Source: Maridesulfovibrio bastinii DSM 16055 (GTDB lineage: Bacteria; Desulfobacterota; Desulfovibrionia; Desulfovibrionales; Desulfovibrionaceae). Taken from it: a DNA stretch of 64,000 nucleotides. The position numbers were made by a program, and so were the translations under genes. Shown piece by piece: positions 31,850 through 41,095 of this stretch. The stretch lies in NCBI RefSeq assembly GCF_000429985.1, contig NZ_AUCX01000018.1, positions 50,200-114,199 of the forward strand, read 5' to 3'. The notes below the pieces were generated by a model. The model made no database searches, was not told where the DNA came from, and saw only the letters and a list, made by a program, of their open reading frames with translations. Numbering within the stretch: position 1 is the first letter of the stretch; every line of letters starts with the position of its first letter.

Positions 31850-31886
31850 ATTCATCATTATTTAACTGCATTATTTGGAGACGGTC

Positions 31887-32000
31887 ATGAAAGTAAGACC
31901 ATCTGTTAAAAAGATTTGTCCCAAGTGCAAAGTAATCAGACGCAAAGGTGTTCTGCGTGTTATCTGCGAAGATCCCAGACACAAACAGCGTCAAGGATAG
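31887..32000 (+). CDS. rpmJ: 50S ribosomal protein L36
   Basis: A 37-aa zinc-binding protein that starts with ATG at 31887 (TTTGGAG upstream). It reads [14 protein letters not shown] with the later C and H ligands in [13 protein letters not shown], so it is the zinc (C+) form. It is the first gene of the alpha block and precedes rpsM by 12 nt. Confidence 0.97.
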   Translation: MKVRPSVKKICPKCKVIRRKGVLRVICEDPRHKQRQG

Positions 32001-32012
32001 AGAGGTATAACT

Positions 32013-32384
32013 GTGGCACGCATCGCTGGAGTAGACCTGCCTAACAACAAGCGTTTGGATATTGCTTTGACTTATATTTACGGCATCGGCCGTACCACCG
32101 CTCTCAAGATTCTTGATACCGTTGGAATAGATTGGACAATCAATTCCTCTGAGCTTAGTGGTGAACAGGTCAACACAATTAGACAGGAAATTGAAGACAA
32201 CTACAAGGTTGAAGGTGACCTTCGCCGTGATCAGAACGCTTCCATTAAGCGTCTTATGGATATCGGTGCTTACCGCGGTCTTCGTCATCGCAGAGGCCTT
32301 CCCTGTCGTGGTCAGAGGTCACACACCAACGCAAGGACTCGTAAAGGTCCTCGTCGTTCTGTGATGAGCAGAAAAAGAAAGTAA
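32013..32384 (+). CDS. rpsM: 30S ribosomal protein S13
   Basis: A 123-aa 30S head protein bridging the subunits and touching P-site tRNA. It has a GTG start after AGAGG, the opening [20 protein letters not shown] and the conserved [20 protein letters not shown] stretch. The basic tail is [10 protein letters not shown]. Confidence 0.98.
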   Translation: MARIAGVDLPNNKRLDIALTYIYGIGRTTALKILDTVGIDWTINSSELSGEQVNTIRQEIEDNYKVEGDLRRDQNASIKRLMDIGAYRGLRHRRGLPCRGQRSHTNARTRKGPRRSVMSRKRK

Positions 32385-32394
32385 ACCGCGATCT

Positions 32395-32429
32395 GCAGTC
32401 TGTAATCCGGCTTAGCCGGTCTTTACTGC
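32395..32429 (+). promoter_or_regulatory. Two-tier stem-loop between rpsM and rpsK
   Basis: The outer stem GCAGT/ACTGC encloses an inner stem CCGGC/GCCGG with loop TTA. It has no U-tract and lies inside the operon, so it may be an mRNA-processing or translational control element. Confidence 0.4.
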
Positions 32430-32462
32430 CGATTGAAATATAACTCATCTGGAGAGAATGGT

Positions 32463-32852
32463 ATGGCTAAACCCCGCCGTTCGGGCAAAAAAAGAGAAAA
32501 GAAGAATGTACCTGTTGGGCTTGCTCACGTACAGTCTACTTTCAATAATACTATAATTACCTTCACTGATCTGAAAGGTAACGTTGTAAGTTGGGCCACA
32601 TCTGGTGGCGCTGGGTTCAAGGGTTCAAGAAAATCCACACCCTTCGCTGCTCAGATTGCTGCCGAAACAGCAGCTAAGAAGGCTCAGGACCAAGGTATGC
32701 GTACCGTTGGTATTTTCGTAAAAGGCCCTGGTTCCGGTCGTGAAGCTGCAATGCGCGCCATCAGTAACGTTGGCATGAAAGTCAACTTCATTCGCGACAT
32801 CACACCTATCCCGCACAACGGCTGTCGTCCGCCGAAACGTCGCCGCGTTTAG
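32463..32852 (+). CDS. rpsK: 30S ribosomal protein S11
   Basis: A 129-aa platform protein at the E site. ATG 32463 has GGAGAG upstream and gives [14 protein letters not shown]; the frame extends ten codons upstream without similarity. [20 protein letters not shown] sequence ([14 protein letters not shown]) and the C-terminus [15 protein letters not shown] are standard. Confidence 0.98.
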   Translation: MAKPRRSGKKREKKNVPVGLAHVQSTFNNTIITFTDLKGNVVSWATSGGAGFKGSRKSTPFAAQIAAETAAKKAQDQGMRTVGIFVKGPGSGREAAMRAISNVGMKVNFIRDITPIPHNGCRPPKRRRV

Positions 32853-32871
32853 TTGCGGAGGAGGAATAACC

Positions 32872-33498
32872 TTGGCCAGATATACTAAAGCAAAATGCAG
32901 ACTCTGCCGCAGGGAAGGCGAAAAGCTTTTCCTTAAGGGAGATCGCTGCTATACTGATAAATGTTCTTATGATCGTCGTCCCTATGCCCCCGGTATGGCT
33001 GGACGTGCCAGAAAGAAACTTAGCGATTACGCTGTTCAGCTTCGTGAGAAGCAGAAAGTTCGTCGTATGTATGGTGTTCTCGAAGGACAGTTCCGTGCAT
33101 ACTTCCAGCGTGCTGACTCTATGAAAGGTGTTACCGGTACCAACTTGCTCGCAATGCTTGAGTGCCGTCTTGATAACACAATTTACAGGCTCGGTTTCGC
33201 AAACTCACGCGATCAGGCTCGTCAGCTTGTCCGTCACGGCATTTTCATGCTCAATGGAATACGTGTAAACGTTCCTTCCATGCAGGTAAGCCCCGGCGAC
33301 GTAATTGAAGTTCGCGAAGAAGCTCGCAAAATCCCCGTTATCACTGAAGCACAGGAAGTAATCGCTCGTCGCGGTTGCCCCGAATGGCTTGTAGCAGATG
33401 GCGCGGCTTTCAAGGGCGAAGTTAAAGCTATGCCGACCAGGGAAGACATTCAGTTCCCCATAAACGAACAGCTTATCGTCGAGCTGTATTCTAAATAA
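32872..33498 (+). CDS. rpsD: 30S ribosomal protein S4
   Basis: A 208-aa primary 16S rRNA-binding protein and assembly initiator; in E. coli it represses the alpha operon. The N-terminal cysteine set CRLC...CYTDKC (C9, C12, C26, C31) is a zinc site. The S4 domain [16 protein letters not shown] follows. The TTG start is supported by GGAGGAGG upstream. Confidence 0.98.
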   Translation: MARYTKAKCRLCRREGEKLFLKGDRCYTDKCSYDRRPYAPGMAGRARKKLSDYAVQLREKQKVRRMYGVLEGQFRAYFQRADSMKGVTGTNLLAMLECRLDNTIYRLGFANSRDQARQLVRHGIFMLNGIRVNVPSMQVSPGDVIEVREEARKIPVITEAQEVIARRGCPEWLVADGAAFKGEVKAMPTREDIQFPINEQLIVELYSK

Positions 33499-33511
33499 AA
33501 GGTAACAGTGC

Positions 33512-34552
33512 ATGCTTATTCAAGACGGTGACAAGCTCATCAATTCACGCAACTGGTCCGAGCTGGTAAAACCTGAACAGCTGGTACGCGATCCTAAGTC
33601 TAACGTTCTTTACGGTAAATTCGTATGTGAACCTCTTGAACGTGGATTTGCTACAACCATTGGTAACGCTTTGCGCAGAGTGCTTCTTTCCTCGATGCAG
33701 GGTGCTGCCGCTGTAGCTGTCAGGATTGAAGGTGTTCAACACGAATTCACCACTATTGAAGGCGTCATGCAAGACGTCACCGAAGTCGTACTGAATATCA
33801 AGCAGATCAGGTTCGCTATGACGACTGATGAACCTCAGTTTCTCACACTCTCTGTGAACAAGCAGGGGGCCGTCACCGCAGCTGATATCCAGGAAAACCA
33901 AAACGTTAAAGTCCTGAACAAGGACCAGCTTATTGCAACACTTTCGGAAGAAATGGAGTTTAAGCTGACACTTGAAATACGCATGGGCAAGGGATACGTC
34001 CCTGCTGAAATGCATGAGGGACTTTCTAACGATATTGGTCTGATTCAGCTCGACTCCAGCTTCTCTCCCATTCGTAAGGTTGCTTACAGTGTGGAGCAGG
34101 CTCGTGTCGGCCAGATGACCAACTACGATAAGCTCATTCTTGAAGTCTTTACCGATGGTTCCGTATCACCTGAAGATGCAGTGGCTTACAGTGCAAAGAT
34201 TCTCAAAGATCAGCTCACTGTATTTATCAATTTTGATGAAGTAGGTTCAGAACAGGAAGAGTCCAAGGAAAGTGACCTTGATCTCAACCCGAATCTCTTC
34301 AAAAGTATTGATGAACTTGAGTTGTCCGTTCGCGCGACCAACTGCCTCAAGGCCGCTAATATAAGAATTGTCGGAGAGCTTGTTCAGCGTTCTGAGCAGG
34401 CAATGCTCAAGACCAAGAACTTTGGCCGCAAATCTCTCGACGAAATTCGCAGAGTGCTGGACAGCATGGACCTGAAGTTTGGAATGGTCTTGGAAGACTT
34501 CGATAAAAAGCATCAGGAATGGCTGAAGAGGAAAGAGAAAAATGAGGCATAA
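33512..34552 (+). CDS. rpoA: RNA polymerase alpha subunit
   Basis: A 346-aa scaffold of RNA polymerase. The N-terminal dimerisation domain has [17 protein letters not shown]. The acidic linker ([14 protein letters not shown]) leads to the C-terminal domain with [15 protein letters not shown] and FGRKSLDEI, which binds UP elements and activators. Its 3' end overlaps rplQ by 11 nt. Confidence 0.99.
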   Translation: MLIQDGDKLINSRNWSELVKPEQLVRDPKSNVLYGKFVCEPLERGFATTIGNALRRVLLSSMQGAAAVAVRIEGVQHEFTTIEGVMQDVTEVVLNIKQIRFAMTTDEPQFLTLSVNKQGAVTAADIQENQNVKVLNKDQLIATLSEEMEFKLTLEIRMGKGYVPAEMHEGLSNDIGLIQLDSSFSPIRKVAYSVEQARVGQMTNYDKLILEVFTDGSVSPEDAVAYSAKILKDQLTVFINFDEVGSEQEESKESDLDLNPNLFKSIDELELSVRATNCLKAANIRIVGELVQRSEQAMLKTKNFGRKSLDEIRRVLDSMDLKFGMVLEDFDKKHQEWLKRKEKNEA

Positions 34553-34940
34553 CAAGTCCGGAAGAAAGTTTAACAGGACTAATTCACATAGAAAGGCTAT
34601 GTTGCGTAACATGGTTCGTTCCCTGTTGACTTATGAACATATCCGTACCACTGAACCGAAGGCAAAAGAGCTCAGAAAATCTGCTGAAAAGCTTATTACT
34701 CTCGCTCTTCGTAATGATCTTCATTCCAGACGTCTTGCATACAAGACTCTCGAAAGTCATAGCCTTGTCAAAAAGCTTTTTGACGAAATCGGTCCCCGCT
34801 TTAATGGCGGTGGTGGTTACACCCGTATTATTAAACTCTCAGAACCCCGTAAGGGTGATTGCGCTCCTATGTGCATAATCGAACTTACCAAGCGTACTGA
34901 GACTGCTGAAGCTCCTGTGACTGAAGCTCAGGAAGCATAA
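34542..34940 (+). CDS. rplQ: 50S ribosomal protein L17
   Basis: A 132-aa protein near the exit tunnel. It opens [20 protein letters not shown] and contains [16 protein letters not shown]. The acidic tail ([13 protein letters not shown]) is a little longer than in E. coli. The ATG lies within the end of rpoA, so translation is coupled. It is the last gene of the alpha block. Confidence 0.98.
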   Translation: MRHNKSGRKFNRTNSHRKAMLRNMVRSLLTYEHIRTTEPKAKELRKSAEKLITLALRNDLHSRRLAYKTLESHSLVKKLFDEIGPRFNGGGGYTRIIKLSEPRKGDCAPMCIIELTKRTETAEAPVTEAQEA

Positions 34941-34953
34941 AATAGCATATCCT

Positions 34954-34984
34954 AAAAGGGTGGGCTTTTAGTCCACCCTTTTTT
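34954..34984 (+). terminator. Terminator after rplQ
   Basis: AAAAGGGTGG pairs with CCACCCTTTT across a 9-nt loop and merges into a run of six Ts. It ends the ribosomal superoperon. Confidence 0.9.
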
Positions 34985-34985
34985 G

Positions 34986-35001
34986 TCTATACTGGTATAG
35001 A
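34986..35001 (+). promoter_or_regulatory. Perfect inverted repeat ahead of the LysR gene
   Basis: TCTATAC-TG-GTATAGA has exact 7-bp arms, 24 bp before the LysR start codon. It is a candidate operator, possibly for autoregulation, although LysR-type sites more often have a T-N11-A core, which is not obvious here. Confidence 0.4.
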
Positions 35002-35025
35002 TAAAATCTATAAGAGAAATTTAAA

Positions 35026-35937
35026 ATGGATTTACGAAGACTCGAAGCTTTTTGTAAGGTCTATGAATTAAGAAGTTTTTCCAAAGCCGGCAAGGACCTT
35101 TACTTATCTCAGCCTACTATTAGCGCACATATTTCTACTCTTGAAGAAGAACTTGGAGTTCAGCTTTTCGATAGATTGGGCAGGGCTATTATGCCTACTC
35201 AAGCGGGCGAAGTTTTATATAAAAATGCCCGTGATATTTATGATCTGATCAATAAGGCTCAATCTGAAATCAATCTTTTGCGTGATAAAGTTGTCGGCGA
35301 CCTGAACATTGGTGGCAGCACTATTCCTTCTCATTATCTTCTGCCGGAAATTTTATACGAGTTCTGCAAAAAATATCCTGATGTCAGAGCTCATCTGACT
35401 GTTGGTGATACAGAAAATATTTTAGATCAGGTTGTATCAGGTAAATTGATTCTGGGTGTAGTTGGAGCACGACTTGATATTCCTAATATAGAATATGTTC
35501 CGGTAATGAGAGATGAACTTGTCGTCGTTGCTCCTCCGGTTCTGGTAAGTAATTACCGTTCTTTTGAAGATATCCAGCAATTGGCAGAATTACCCTGGGT
35601 TATGCGTGAGGGTGGTTCCGGCACTCGTAAAGCTTTTGAAGCTGCTCTTGCCGAGCTTGGTGCAAGCATTCGTGATTTGAATGTCACTGTATGGGTGGAA
35701 AGCACTCAGGCCGTTGTTCAGTGTGTTAAAGCCGGACTGGGCATCAGTGTTACCTCCAAACTTGCAGCCGCTCCGTATATTGAGTCTGGAGAACTTGTGC
35801 ATATGACAAGTTTACCACTTAATCTTGATCGCAGTTTCTTTTTAGCCCATCTTAAGGGGCGTAAGTTTTTCCCGGCTGTCAGATATTTCATCGACCATAT
35901 CCGTCAGCATTCTTTTGAAGATAAGCTTTCTGATTAA
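35026..35937 (+). CDS. LysR-type transcriptional regulator
   Basis: A 303-aa regulator with an N-terminal winged helix (MDLRRLEAFCKVYELRSFSKAG, then LYLSQPTISAHISTLEEELG) and a periplasmic-binding-protein-like effector domain (about 90-295). The effector domain resembles the CysB/CysL type, with GASGT-like GGSGTRKAFE in a ligand loop. It has its own terminator and no co-transcribed partner. The convergent mqn genes are not an obvious target. The effector is unknown. Confidence 0.93.
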   Translation: MDLRRLEAFCKVYELRSFSKAGKDLYLSQPTISAHISTLEEELGVQLFDRLGRAIMPTQAGEVLYKNARDIYDLINKAQSEINLLRDKVVGDLNIGGSTIPSHYLLPEILYEFCKKYPDVRAHLTVGDTENILDQVVSGKLILGVVGARLDIPNIEYVPVMRDELVVVAPPVLVSNYRSFEDIQQLAELPWVMREGGSGTRKAFEAALAELGASIRDLNVTVWVESTQAVVQCVKAGLGISVTSKLAAAPYIESGELVHMTSLPLNLDRSFFLAHLKGRKFFPAVRYFIDHIRQHSFEDKLSD

Positions 35938-35950
35938 AAGTCAGCACAAC

Positions 35951-35985
35951 AAAAAAATCCCGAACCTAGGTTCGGGATTTTTTTT
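35951..35985. terminator. Bidirectional terminator between LysR gene and mqnA
   Basis: The 22-nt perfect palindrome ATCCCGAACCTAGGTTCGGGAT is flanked by seven As on the left and Ts on the right, so it can terminate both the plus-strand LysR gene and the minus-strand mqn operon. Confidence 0.9.
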
Positions 35986-36009
35986 GGTCATTATATAGAA
36001 TGGGGAGTT

Positions 36010-36843
36010 TTAAATTTTGAAGAAATCAAGTTTTGGCATCTGGCTTAATTCGCCAACATCGACAAGATGATTACCAAATGTTTTAAGACCCATAATTTCT
36101 TTATCTTCGAGGTCATAAACCAGACCCTTGTAATAAGAATTAGTCTCCTCAGCATCCATTAAACTGTTTTCAGCCGTAAGTTCAGCCATTTTAAGTATAT
36201 TTCGCTGACCCCATTTTTTAGCTTCAATCAATTTTTTGACAGCTTCACGCATTTCATCAGGCTTTCTTGCTGCACTTTCTTTCTGGATTATCCATACTCC
36301 GAAAATAAATGGAAGGGTTGTCCATTCACGCCATGCTTCGCCAAGGTCTAAAAGATAAGGATAATCTTCGTGATGCCTCAGATTTAAGGCTTCATCACCT
36401 ATGGCCAGAATTGCGTTCGGGCGTTCACCTGAATTAAGTACAGCGGTGGCGTTACCCGTTTCGTAAAATGGATTAACCGGTATATATTTAGAGAGCAGGA
36501 GTCTTAAGAGAACTGCTGATGTATGCGACTGGGCACTGGCCAGTATCTTTTTACCGGAAAGTTCTTCAACTGGACAACGGCTGAGCAGAATAACTGATTG
36601 AACCGGTCCGCAGCTTCCAATGGCCAGATCGGGCAGCAGATGATACTGCTCACTGTGGCGAAGGTATTCTACAGATGATGTCGAAGCTATATCCAGAAGA
36701 CCCTCAGACATCATTTTATTAAGATGTGCAGGAGGTCCGTAAAAGAACTCAAAATTATGCCCCATAATCTCTGATTCAAGAGGATAATATATCGGCAGGA
36801 CATTAAGGTAACTTATTCTTCCAACTCTTATCTTCTCAGCCAT
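36010..36843 (-). CDS. mqnA: Chorismate dehydratase MqnA
   Basis: First step of the futalosine menaquinone route, turning chorismate into 3-[(1-carboxyvinyl)oxy]benzoate. The 277-aa protein has a periplasmic-binding-protein fold without signal peptide. It shows VGRISYLNVLPIYYPL, ASTSSVEYL, GSCGPVQSVILLS and AIGDEALNLR. Its ATG overlaps the mqnC stop by 1 nt, in the operon mqnE-mqnC-mqnA. Menaquinone would serve anaerobic respiration in the inferred host. Confidence 0.93.
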   Translation of the reverse strand: MAEKIRVGRISYLNVLPIYYPLESEIMGHNFEFFYGPPAHLNKMMSEGLLDIASTSSVEYLRHSEQYHLLPDLAIGSCGPVQSVILLSRCPVEELSGKKILASAQSHTSAVLLRLLLSKYIPVNPFYETGNATAVLNSGERPNAILAIGDEALNLRHHEDYPYLLDLGEAWREWTTLPFIFGVWIIQKESAARKPDEMREAVKKLIEAKKWGQRNILKMAELTAENSLMDAEETNSYYKGLVYDLEDKEIMGLKTFGNHLVDVGELSQMPKLDFFKI

Positions 36844-37934
36844 TAGTCATCCTTTTCCGCATAGCTGTAATCCATTAATCTGCGCATTGGTTTAAAGCCG
36901 GCTTTAGTAATTAATCTATGAATTTGATCCTCGGATAATCTGAAAGATATTCCGGCTGCTTTAACTACATTTTCTTCAATCATAGTTGAACCGAAATCAT
37001 TTCCGCCGAAGTAGAGTGCCAGCTGAGATATTTTTGGGCCCATGGTAACCCATGAGACCTGAAGATTATCAAAATTATCCAGCACAAGGCGGGAAACAGC
37101 CAGCATGCGTAAATATTCCACACTGGTGACCTTACGGGCATCAGGAATATTTGTATGGTCAGGCTGGAATGTCCAGGGGATAAAAGCTGTAAATCCACCG
37201 GTACGATCCTGAACTTCCCTTAAAGCAAATAGATGCTGTAAACGGTCTGCCTGAGTTTCGATATGACCGAACATCATTGTAGCAGTTGTTCTCAGGCCAA
37301 GATTATGCGCTGTCTCCATTACTTCCAGCCACTGTCCTGCAGGACATTTCCGCGGAGCAATTTTGGAGCGCACTTCGTCCACAAGAATTTCAGCTCCGCC
37401 GCCGGGAATGGAATCAAGGCCGGCCTTCATAAGGCGTTCAATGACTTCCTTTATAGAAATATTTTCTATTCCACTGAAATGGACAATCTCGGGCGGAGAA
37501 AATGCGTGTATATGTATTTTGTAGTTATCTTTTATAAAGCGGAGCATGTCTTCATAAAATTCAAGACGCAGGTCAGGATGGTGTCCGCCCTGCATGAGAA
37601 TCTGGGTTCCTCCCAGATCAATAGTTTCCTGAATTTTTTGTCCAAGCTCTTCCCGTGTGAGGATGAATCCGCCATCCTGATCCGGGGCTTTAAAAAAAGC
37701 GCAAAAACGGCATCCGCACACACAGATGTTTGAATAGTTGATATTACGATCAACTACATAAGTCACATATGGTTCCGGGTGCTTTTTAAGCCGAACACTG
37801 TGGGCCATACGGCCAAGATCAAAGAGGTCAGCCTTTTCCAGCAATTCTGTGGCTTCTTCAAAATTAATTCTTTGACCTGCTTCTATTTTAGCTCCAATTT
37901 CATGGATGCTTGCCGGGCTTTGAGTAAGGTTCAT
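36843..37934 (-). CDS. mqnC: Cyclic dehypoxanthinyl futalosine synthase MqnC (radical SAM)
   Basis: Radical SAM enzyme that cyclises dehypoxanthine futalosine. The 363-aa protein has the cluster motif CVCGCRFC (C71, C75, C78) and then GGTQILMQGGHHPDL and PGGGAEIL. I chose ATG 37934 (AGGA 9-10 nt upstream); 25 extra codons upstream run back into the mqnE end and have no family similarity. It follows mqnE by 23 nt. It is clearly paralogous to mqnE. Confidence 0.94.
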   Translation of the reverse strand: MNLTQSPASIHEIGAKIEAGQRINFEEATELLEKADLFDLGRMAHSVRLKKHPEPYVTYVVDRNINYSNICVCGCRFCAFFKAPDQDGGFILTREELGQKIQETIDLGGTQILMQGGHHPDLRLEFYEDMLRFIKDNYKIHIHAFSPPEIVHFSGIENISIKEVIERLMKAGLDSIPGGGAEILVDEVRSKIAPRKCPAGQWLEVMETAHNLGLRTTATMMFGHIETQADRLQHLFALREVQDRTGGFTAFIPWTFQPDHTNIPDARKVTSVEYLRMLAVSRLVLDNFDNLQVSWVTMGPKISQLALYFGGNDFGSTMIEENVVKAAGISFRLSEDQIHRLITKAGFKPMRRLMDYSYAEKDD

Positions 37935-37957
37935 ATTAAAATTCCTTTGAATTTTGA

Positions 37958-39049
37958 TCAGGAAATGAGGTTGAAGCGGGGATCGCGCTCCACAGGTGTA
38001 AAACCACATCCTCTTATCATTTCTTCAAGCTCTTTTCGGGTCAGGGCCTGCTCGGAGTTGACTCCAGCCATGTGACCTATTTTTTCCTCAACCACAGTTC
38101 CGTCAAAATCATCAGCCCCGAACTGAAGTGCAACCTGAGCCTGTTTTACTGTGAGCATAACCCAGTAGGCTTTGATATGGGGAATGTTGTCCAGCATAAG
38201 TCTGCTTATGGCTATTGTTCTAAGTTCATCAAGACCGGTCAGCGGATCTTCAATTTCAAGTTTGCTGTTCTCGGTGAGGAAAGGCAGAGGAATGAAGCAT
38301 GTGAAGCCTTTGCTGGCATCCTGCTGCTTTCTTAATCTGTCCAGATGATCAAGCCTTTCATCTATTGATTCAATGTGGCCGAAAAGCATGGTGCAGTTTG
38401 TTGTAATTCCAAGGCTGTGGGCTTCGCTATGAACTTTGAGCCATTCAGCTGCACTGATTTTTTTCGGGCATATTTTATTTCTGGTTTCTTCTGCAAAAAT
38501 TTCAGCGCCACCACCCGGCATCATAACCAGACCGCATTTTTGAAGTCTTTTCAAAACTTCAAGAGTTGAAATACCTTCCAACTTTGCGAAGTGGGCAATT
38601 TCAACAGCAGTGAATGCTTTTATGGGGGCTTCGGGAAATTCTTCGCTGATAGCTGTCAGGGTTTCCTCAAAAAAGGAAAGGGGAAGATCAGGGTGGCAGC
38701 CACCGACTATATGTGTTTCACGGGGTTTGACCGGAGCGGATCTGAGCTTTTCAAGGATTTGTTCCTTGGTGAAGATAAAAGCTCCTTCTTCTCCGCGTTC
38801 TCTTGCGTATGCACAGAATTTACAACCGTTAACACAGATATTAGTGTAGTTTATATGACGGTTTAAAACATAGTAGGTTTTATCGCTGTGAAGCCTGTGC
38901 CGGACCATTGAAGCCAAAGCTCCGACAGCTGTAATATCGGGACACTCAAACAGTTTTCTGCCGTCATCAATGGAAAGACGCTCAGAAGCGGTCACCTTTT
39001 CCAGAATTTCAGCAAGTCCCAGAGATTTGAAATAGTTTTTGGATATCAT
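37958..39049 (-). CDS. mqnE: Aminodeoxyfutalosine synthase MqnE (radical SAM)
   Basis: Radical SAM enzyme joining the MqnA product with S-adenosylmethionine to give aminodeoxyfutalosine. The 363-aa protein has the cluster motif CVNGCKFC (C72, C76, C79), the IVGGCHPDLP loop and PGGGAEIFAEETR. It is first in the minus-strand mqn operon; mqnD is transcribed in the opposite direction. The nucleosidase/hydrolase step (mqnB or MTAN) has no gene in this window. Confidence 0.94.
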   Translation of the reverse strand: MISKNYFKSLGLAEILEKVTASERLSIDDGRKLFECPDITAVGALASMVRHRLHSDKTYYVLNRHINYTNICVNGCKFCAYARERGEEGAFIFTKEQILEKLRSAPVKPRETHIVGGCHPDLPLSFFEETLTAISEEFPEAPIKAFTAVEIAHFAKLEGISTLEVLKRLQKCGLVMMPGGGAEIFAEETRNKICPKKISAAEWLKVHSEAHSLGITTNCTMLFGHIESIDERLDHLDRLRKQQDASKGFTCFIPLPFLTENSKLEIEDPLTGLDELRTIAISRLMLDNIPHIKAYWVMLTVKQAQVALQFGADDFDGTVVEEKIGHMAGVNSEQALTRKELEEMIRGCGFTPVERDPRFNLIS

Positions 39050-39070
39050 TTGTTCACCTTTGTTCAGCCG

Positions 39071-39100
39071 TGAATAAAAGTCGTATGCCTAGAGTGTCAA
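39071..39100 (-). promoter_or_regulatory. Promoter of mqnE-mqnC-mqnA with inverted repeat
   Basis: On the minus strand TTGACA, an 18-nt spacer and TATTCA precede mqnE, giving a leader of about 15 nt. The -35 box sits inside AGTGT-TG-ACACT (39093-39104), a candidate operator. Confidence 0.5.
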
Positions 39101-39267
39101 CACTGGATTTTCGTTCTTTAAAAGACTAAAAAACGCTAAATCTTCAACTTGTTTAATCCCTGCCTATCCATTTAAGATTTAAAAATCGGGTGAAGGCAGC
39201 AGAGATAAAAAGGCATAAGCAGCCTTAATGTTATGCCGGACTAAAAGAAACAGCCCGGATTCTTCCA

Positions 39268-39294
39268 ACTGTATTATACAGTGTTAATTATAAT
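39268..39294 (+). promoter_or_regulatory. mqnD promoter region with perfect palindrome
   Basis: ACTGTAT-T-ATACAGT (39268-39282) is an exact 15-nt palindrome. It lies 6 bp ahead of a consensus -10, TATAAT (39289-39294), about where a -35 and spacer would be. No good -35 is visible, as expected for a regulated promoter. Confidence 0.55.
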
Positions 39295-39332
39295 CTGACT
39301 TTTGAAGTCATTAAAAGAGAGGCAGTTTTTTT

Positions 39333-40181
39333 ATGGATACAGTTTTTCAGTTGAGCTATTCACCTTGCCCGAATGACACTTACATTTTTTACGCTCTTGC
39401 AACAGGTCTTGTAGACCTCTCTCCCTATAAATTCAATATCAGACTTGCCGATGTTGAAGTTCTGAATGGCTGGGCCCGTAATGGAACCATGGATATCTGC
39501 AAGGTTTCCGCTCATGCGGCTGCTCATATTATGGACGATTATGTTCTGCTCCGGGCCGGAGGAGCTTTGGGCCGCGGAGTTGGACCGCTGCTGCTGGGCA
39601 GAAGTGAGCTGGAAATTGAAGCCCTTGATGGGAAAAAAGTGGCTATACCCGGTCGTCATACCACGGCTAATCTGCTTTTCAGGCTTATGTGCCGAAATGC
39701 GGGGATTGAAGTCGAAACAGTTGAACTTGTCTTTGACCAGATTATGCCGGCTGTTAAAAACGGCAGTGTGGACGCAGGTGTTGTTATACATGAAGGGCGT
39801 TTTACCTTTGGCGACTATGGCCTTTTTAAACTGGCTGATCTTGGCAGCTGGTGGGAAGGTTATTGCGGCCTGCCCATCCCGCTCGGATCAATAGCTATCA
39901 AAAGAAGTCTAGGCCCCGAGGTTGCAGCAAAGATTAATAATGGAATCCGGGAAAGTATAGAGATAGCTCACTCAGATCCTTCTATTCCATGGGACTATAT
40001 CAAGAAGAATGCTCAGGAGATGGACGATAATGTCATCCGCCAGCATATAAAAACTTTTGTTACCGACTACAGCGTGGATGTTGGTTCAGAAGGAGAAGAA
40101 GCCGTGTCCAGACTGCTTGGCGAAGCAGCTTTGATGGACGGGGTTAAACTTCCTGAACTTCCCGTATTCATTAAATCCTGA
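39333..40181 (+). CDS. mqnD: 1,4-dihydroxy-6-naphthoate synthase MqnD
   Basis: Converts cyclic dehypoxanthine futalosine to 1,4-dihydroxy-6-naphthoate. The 282-aa protein has a periplasmic-binding fold with SYSPCPNDTYIFYALATG at the start, VSAHAAAHIM and the typical histidine-containing VIHEGRFTF loop. It is divergent from mqnE, so the pathway genes share a 283-bp control region. Its last 115 bp overlap the convergent transporter gene. Confidence 0.93.
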   Translation: MDTVFQLSYSPCPNDTYIFYALATGLVDLSPYKFNIRLADVEVLNGWARNGTMDICKVSAHAAAHIMDDYVLLRAGGALGRGVGPLLLGRSELEIEALDGKKVAIPGRHTTANLLFRLMCRNAGIEVETVELVFDQIMPAVKNGSVDAGVVIHEGRFTFGDYGLFKLADLGSWWEGYCGLPIPLGSIAIKRSLGPEVAAKINNGIRESIEIAHSDPSIPWDYIKKNAQEMDDNVIRQHIKTFVTDYSVDVGSEGEEAVSRLLGEAALMDGVKLPELPVFIKS

Positions 40182-41095
40182 TTTTTTTCAGAGGTCGGGG
40201 GATTACGTTTTTTCCGGCCTCTGTCCTGACTGATAAAGACTCCGAGCATGACCAGTCCGGCAGCCATGAATTCCTGAATTGAAAAAGTTTCCCCAAGAAT
40301 AAGCCAGCCCAGAAATATTGTAATGACGGGAATCAGGTTAACGAAGGCTGTTGTCTGGTTGGCCGGGAGTCTGCTCATTCCGAAATTATATAATCCGTAT
40401 GCGCCGATGGTTATGAATATTCCCAGATAGACAATAGACAGAGTCGGCATGAGTTCAAAATTTTCAGGGAACTTTGTTGACGGCAGTGCCAGCAGCGGAA
40501 GGTAGAATATCGTACCTGCAAAAGCCTGAATCGCAGTTATGAGCACAGAGGAATACCGCGAAGTCATTTTTTTTAGAATAGTCATGTAGCCGACAGCACA
40601 GCACATAGCCAAAAATTCAAGAAAATTTCCCAGCATAGGATCAGGTGAAGATTCTGTTGACCCGGCACCTATAGAAAGCCACACCCCGCCGGCCACGGCA
40701 ATGCAGAAACCGAAAATAGTCATCGGCCTGACATCTTCCCCCAGCAAAAATTTTGCCGAGACAGCCATCATGAGCGGAAGCATGGCAACAATCATCCCTG
40801 CCTGTGAGGCTGAGGTATAAATCATCGCATGACTTTCAAATACAAAATACATACAGGGTTCGCAAAAGGCCATGAGTAACAGCCATTTTATATCCTGTCT
40901 GCGTATGGGCGTTTTTTTAAATCTTGGGATGAGGAATAAAAAGCAGATGCTGGCCACAAACATTCTTCCGAATATTATTACATTGGGGTCGAAAACAACC
41001 AGCGCCATTTTCAGAACAACAAAGGTACTGGCCCATAATGAGACCGCAATAATCAGAGCGAATACAGCTATGTATTTTGACTCCTGAAGGGGCAT
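40067..41095 (-). CDS. EamA/DMT-family transporter
   Basis: A 342-aa inner-membrane protein with two EamA repeats and about ten membrane helices (for example YIAVFALIIAVSLWASTFVV and TIFGFCIAVAGGVWLSI). ATG 41095 is preceded by GGAG 7 nt upstream; the frame extends 33 codons further without supporting features. The last 40 residues are polar and low in complexity and are encoded antisense to the end of mqnD. Likely an exporter of small metabolites; the substrate cannot be told. Confidence 0.88.
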   Translation of the reverse strand: MPLQESKYIAVFALIIAVSLWASTFVVLKMALVVFDPNVIIFGRMFVASICFLFLIPRFKKTPIRRQDIKWLLLMAFCEPCMYFVFESHAMIYTSASQAGMIVAMLPLMMAVSAKFLLGEDVRPMTIFGFCIAVAGGVWLSIGAGSTESSPDPMLGNFLEFLAMCCAVGYMTILKKMTSRYSSVLITAIQAFAGTIFYLPLLALPSTKFPENFELMPTLSIVYLGIFITIGAYGLYNFGMSRLPANQTTAFVNLIPVITIFLGWLILGETFSIQEFMAAGLVMLGVFISQDRGRKKRNPPTSEKNQDLMNTGSSGSLTPSIKAASPSSLDTASSPSEPTSTL

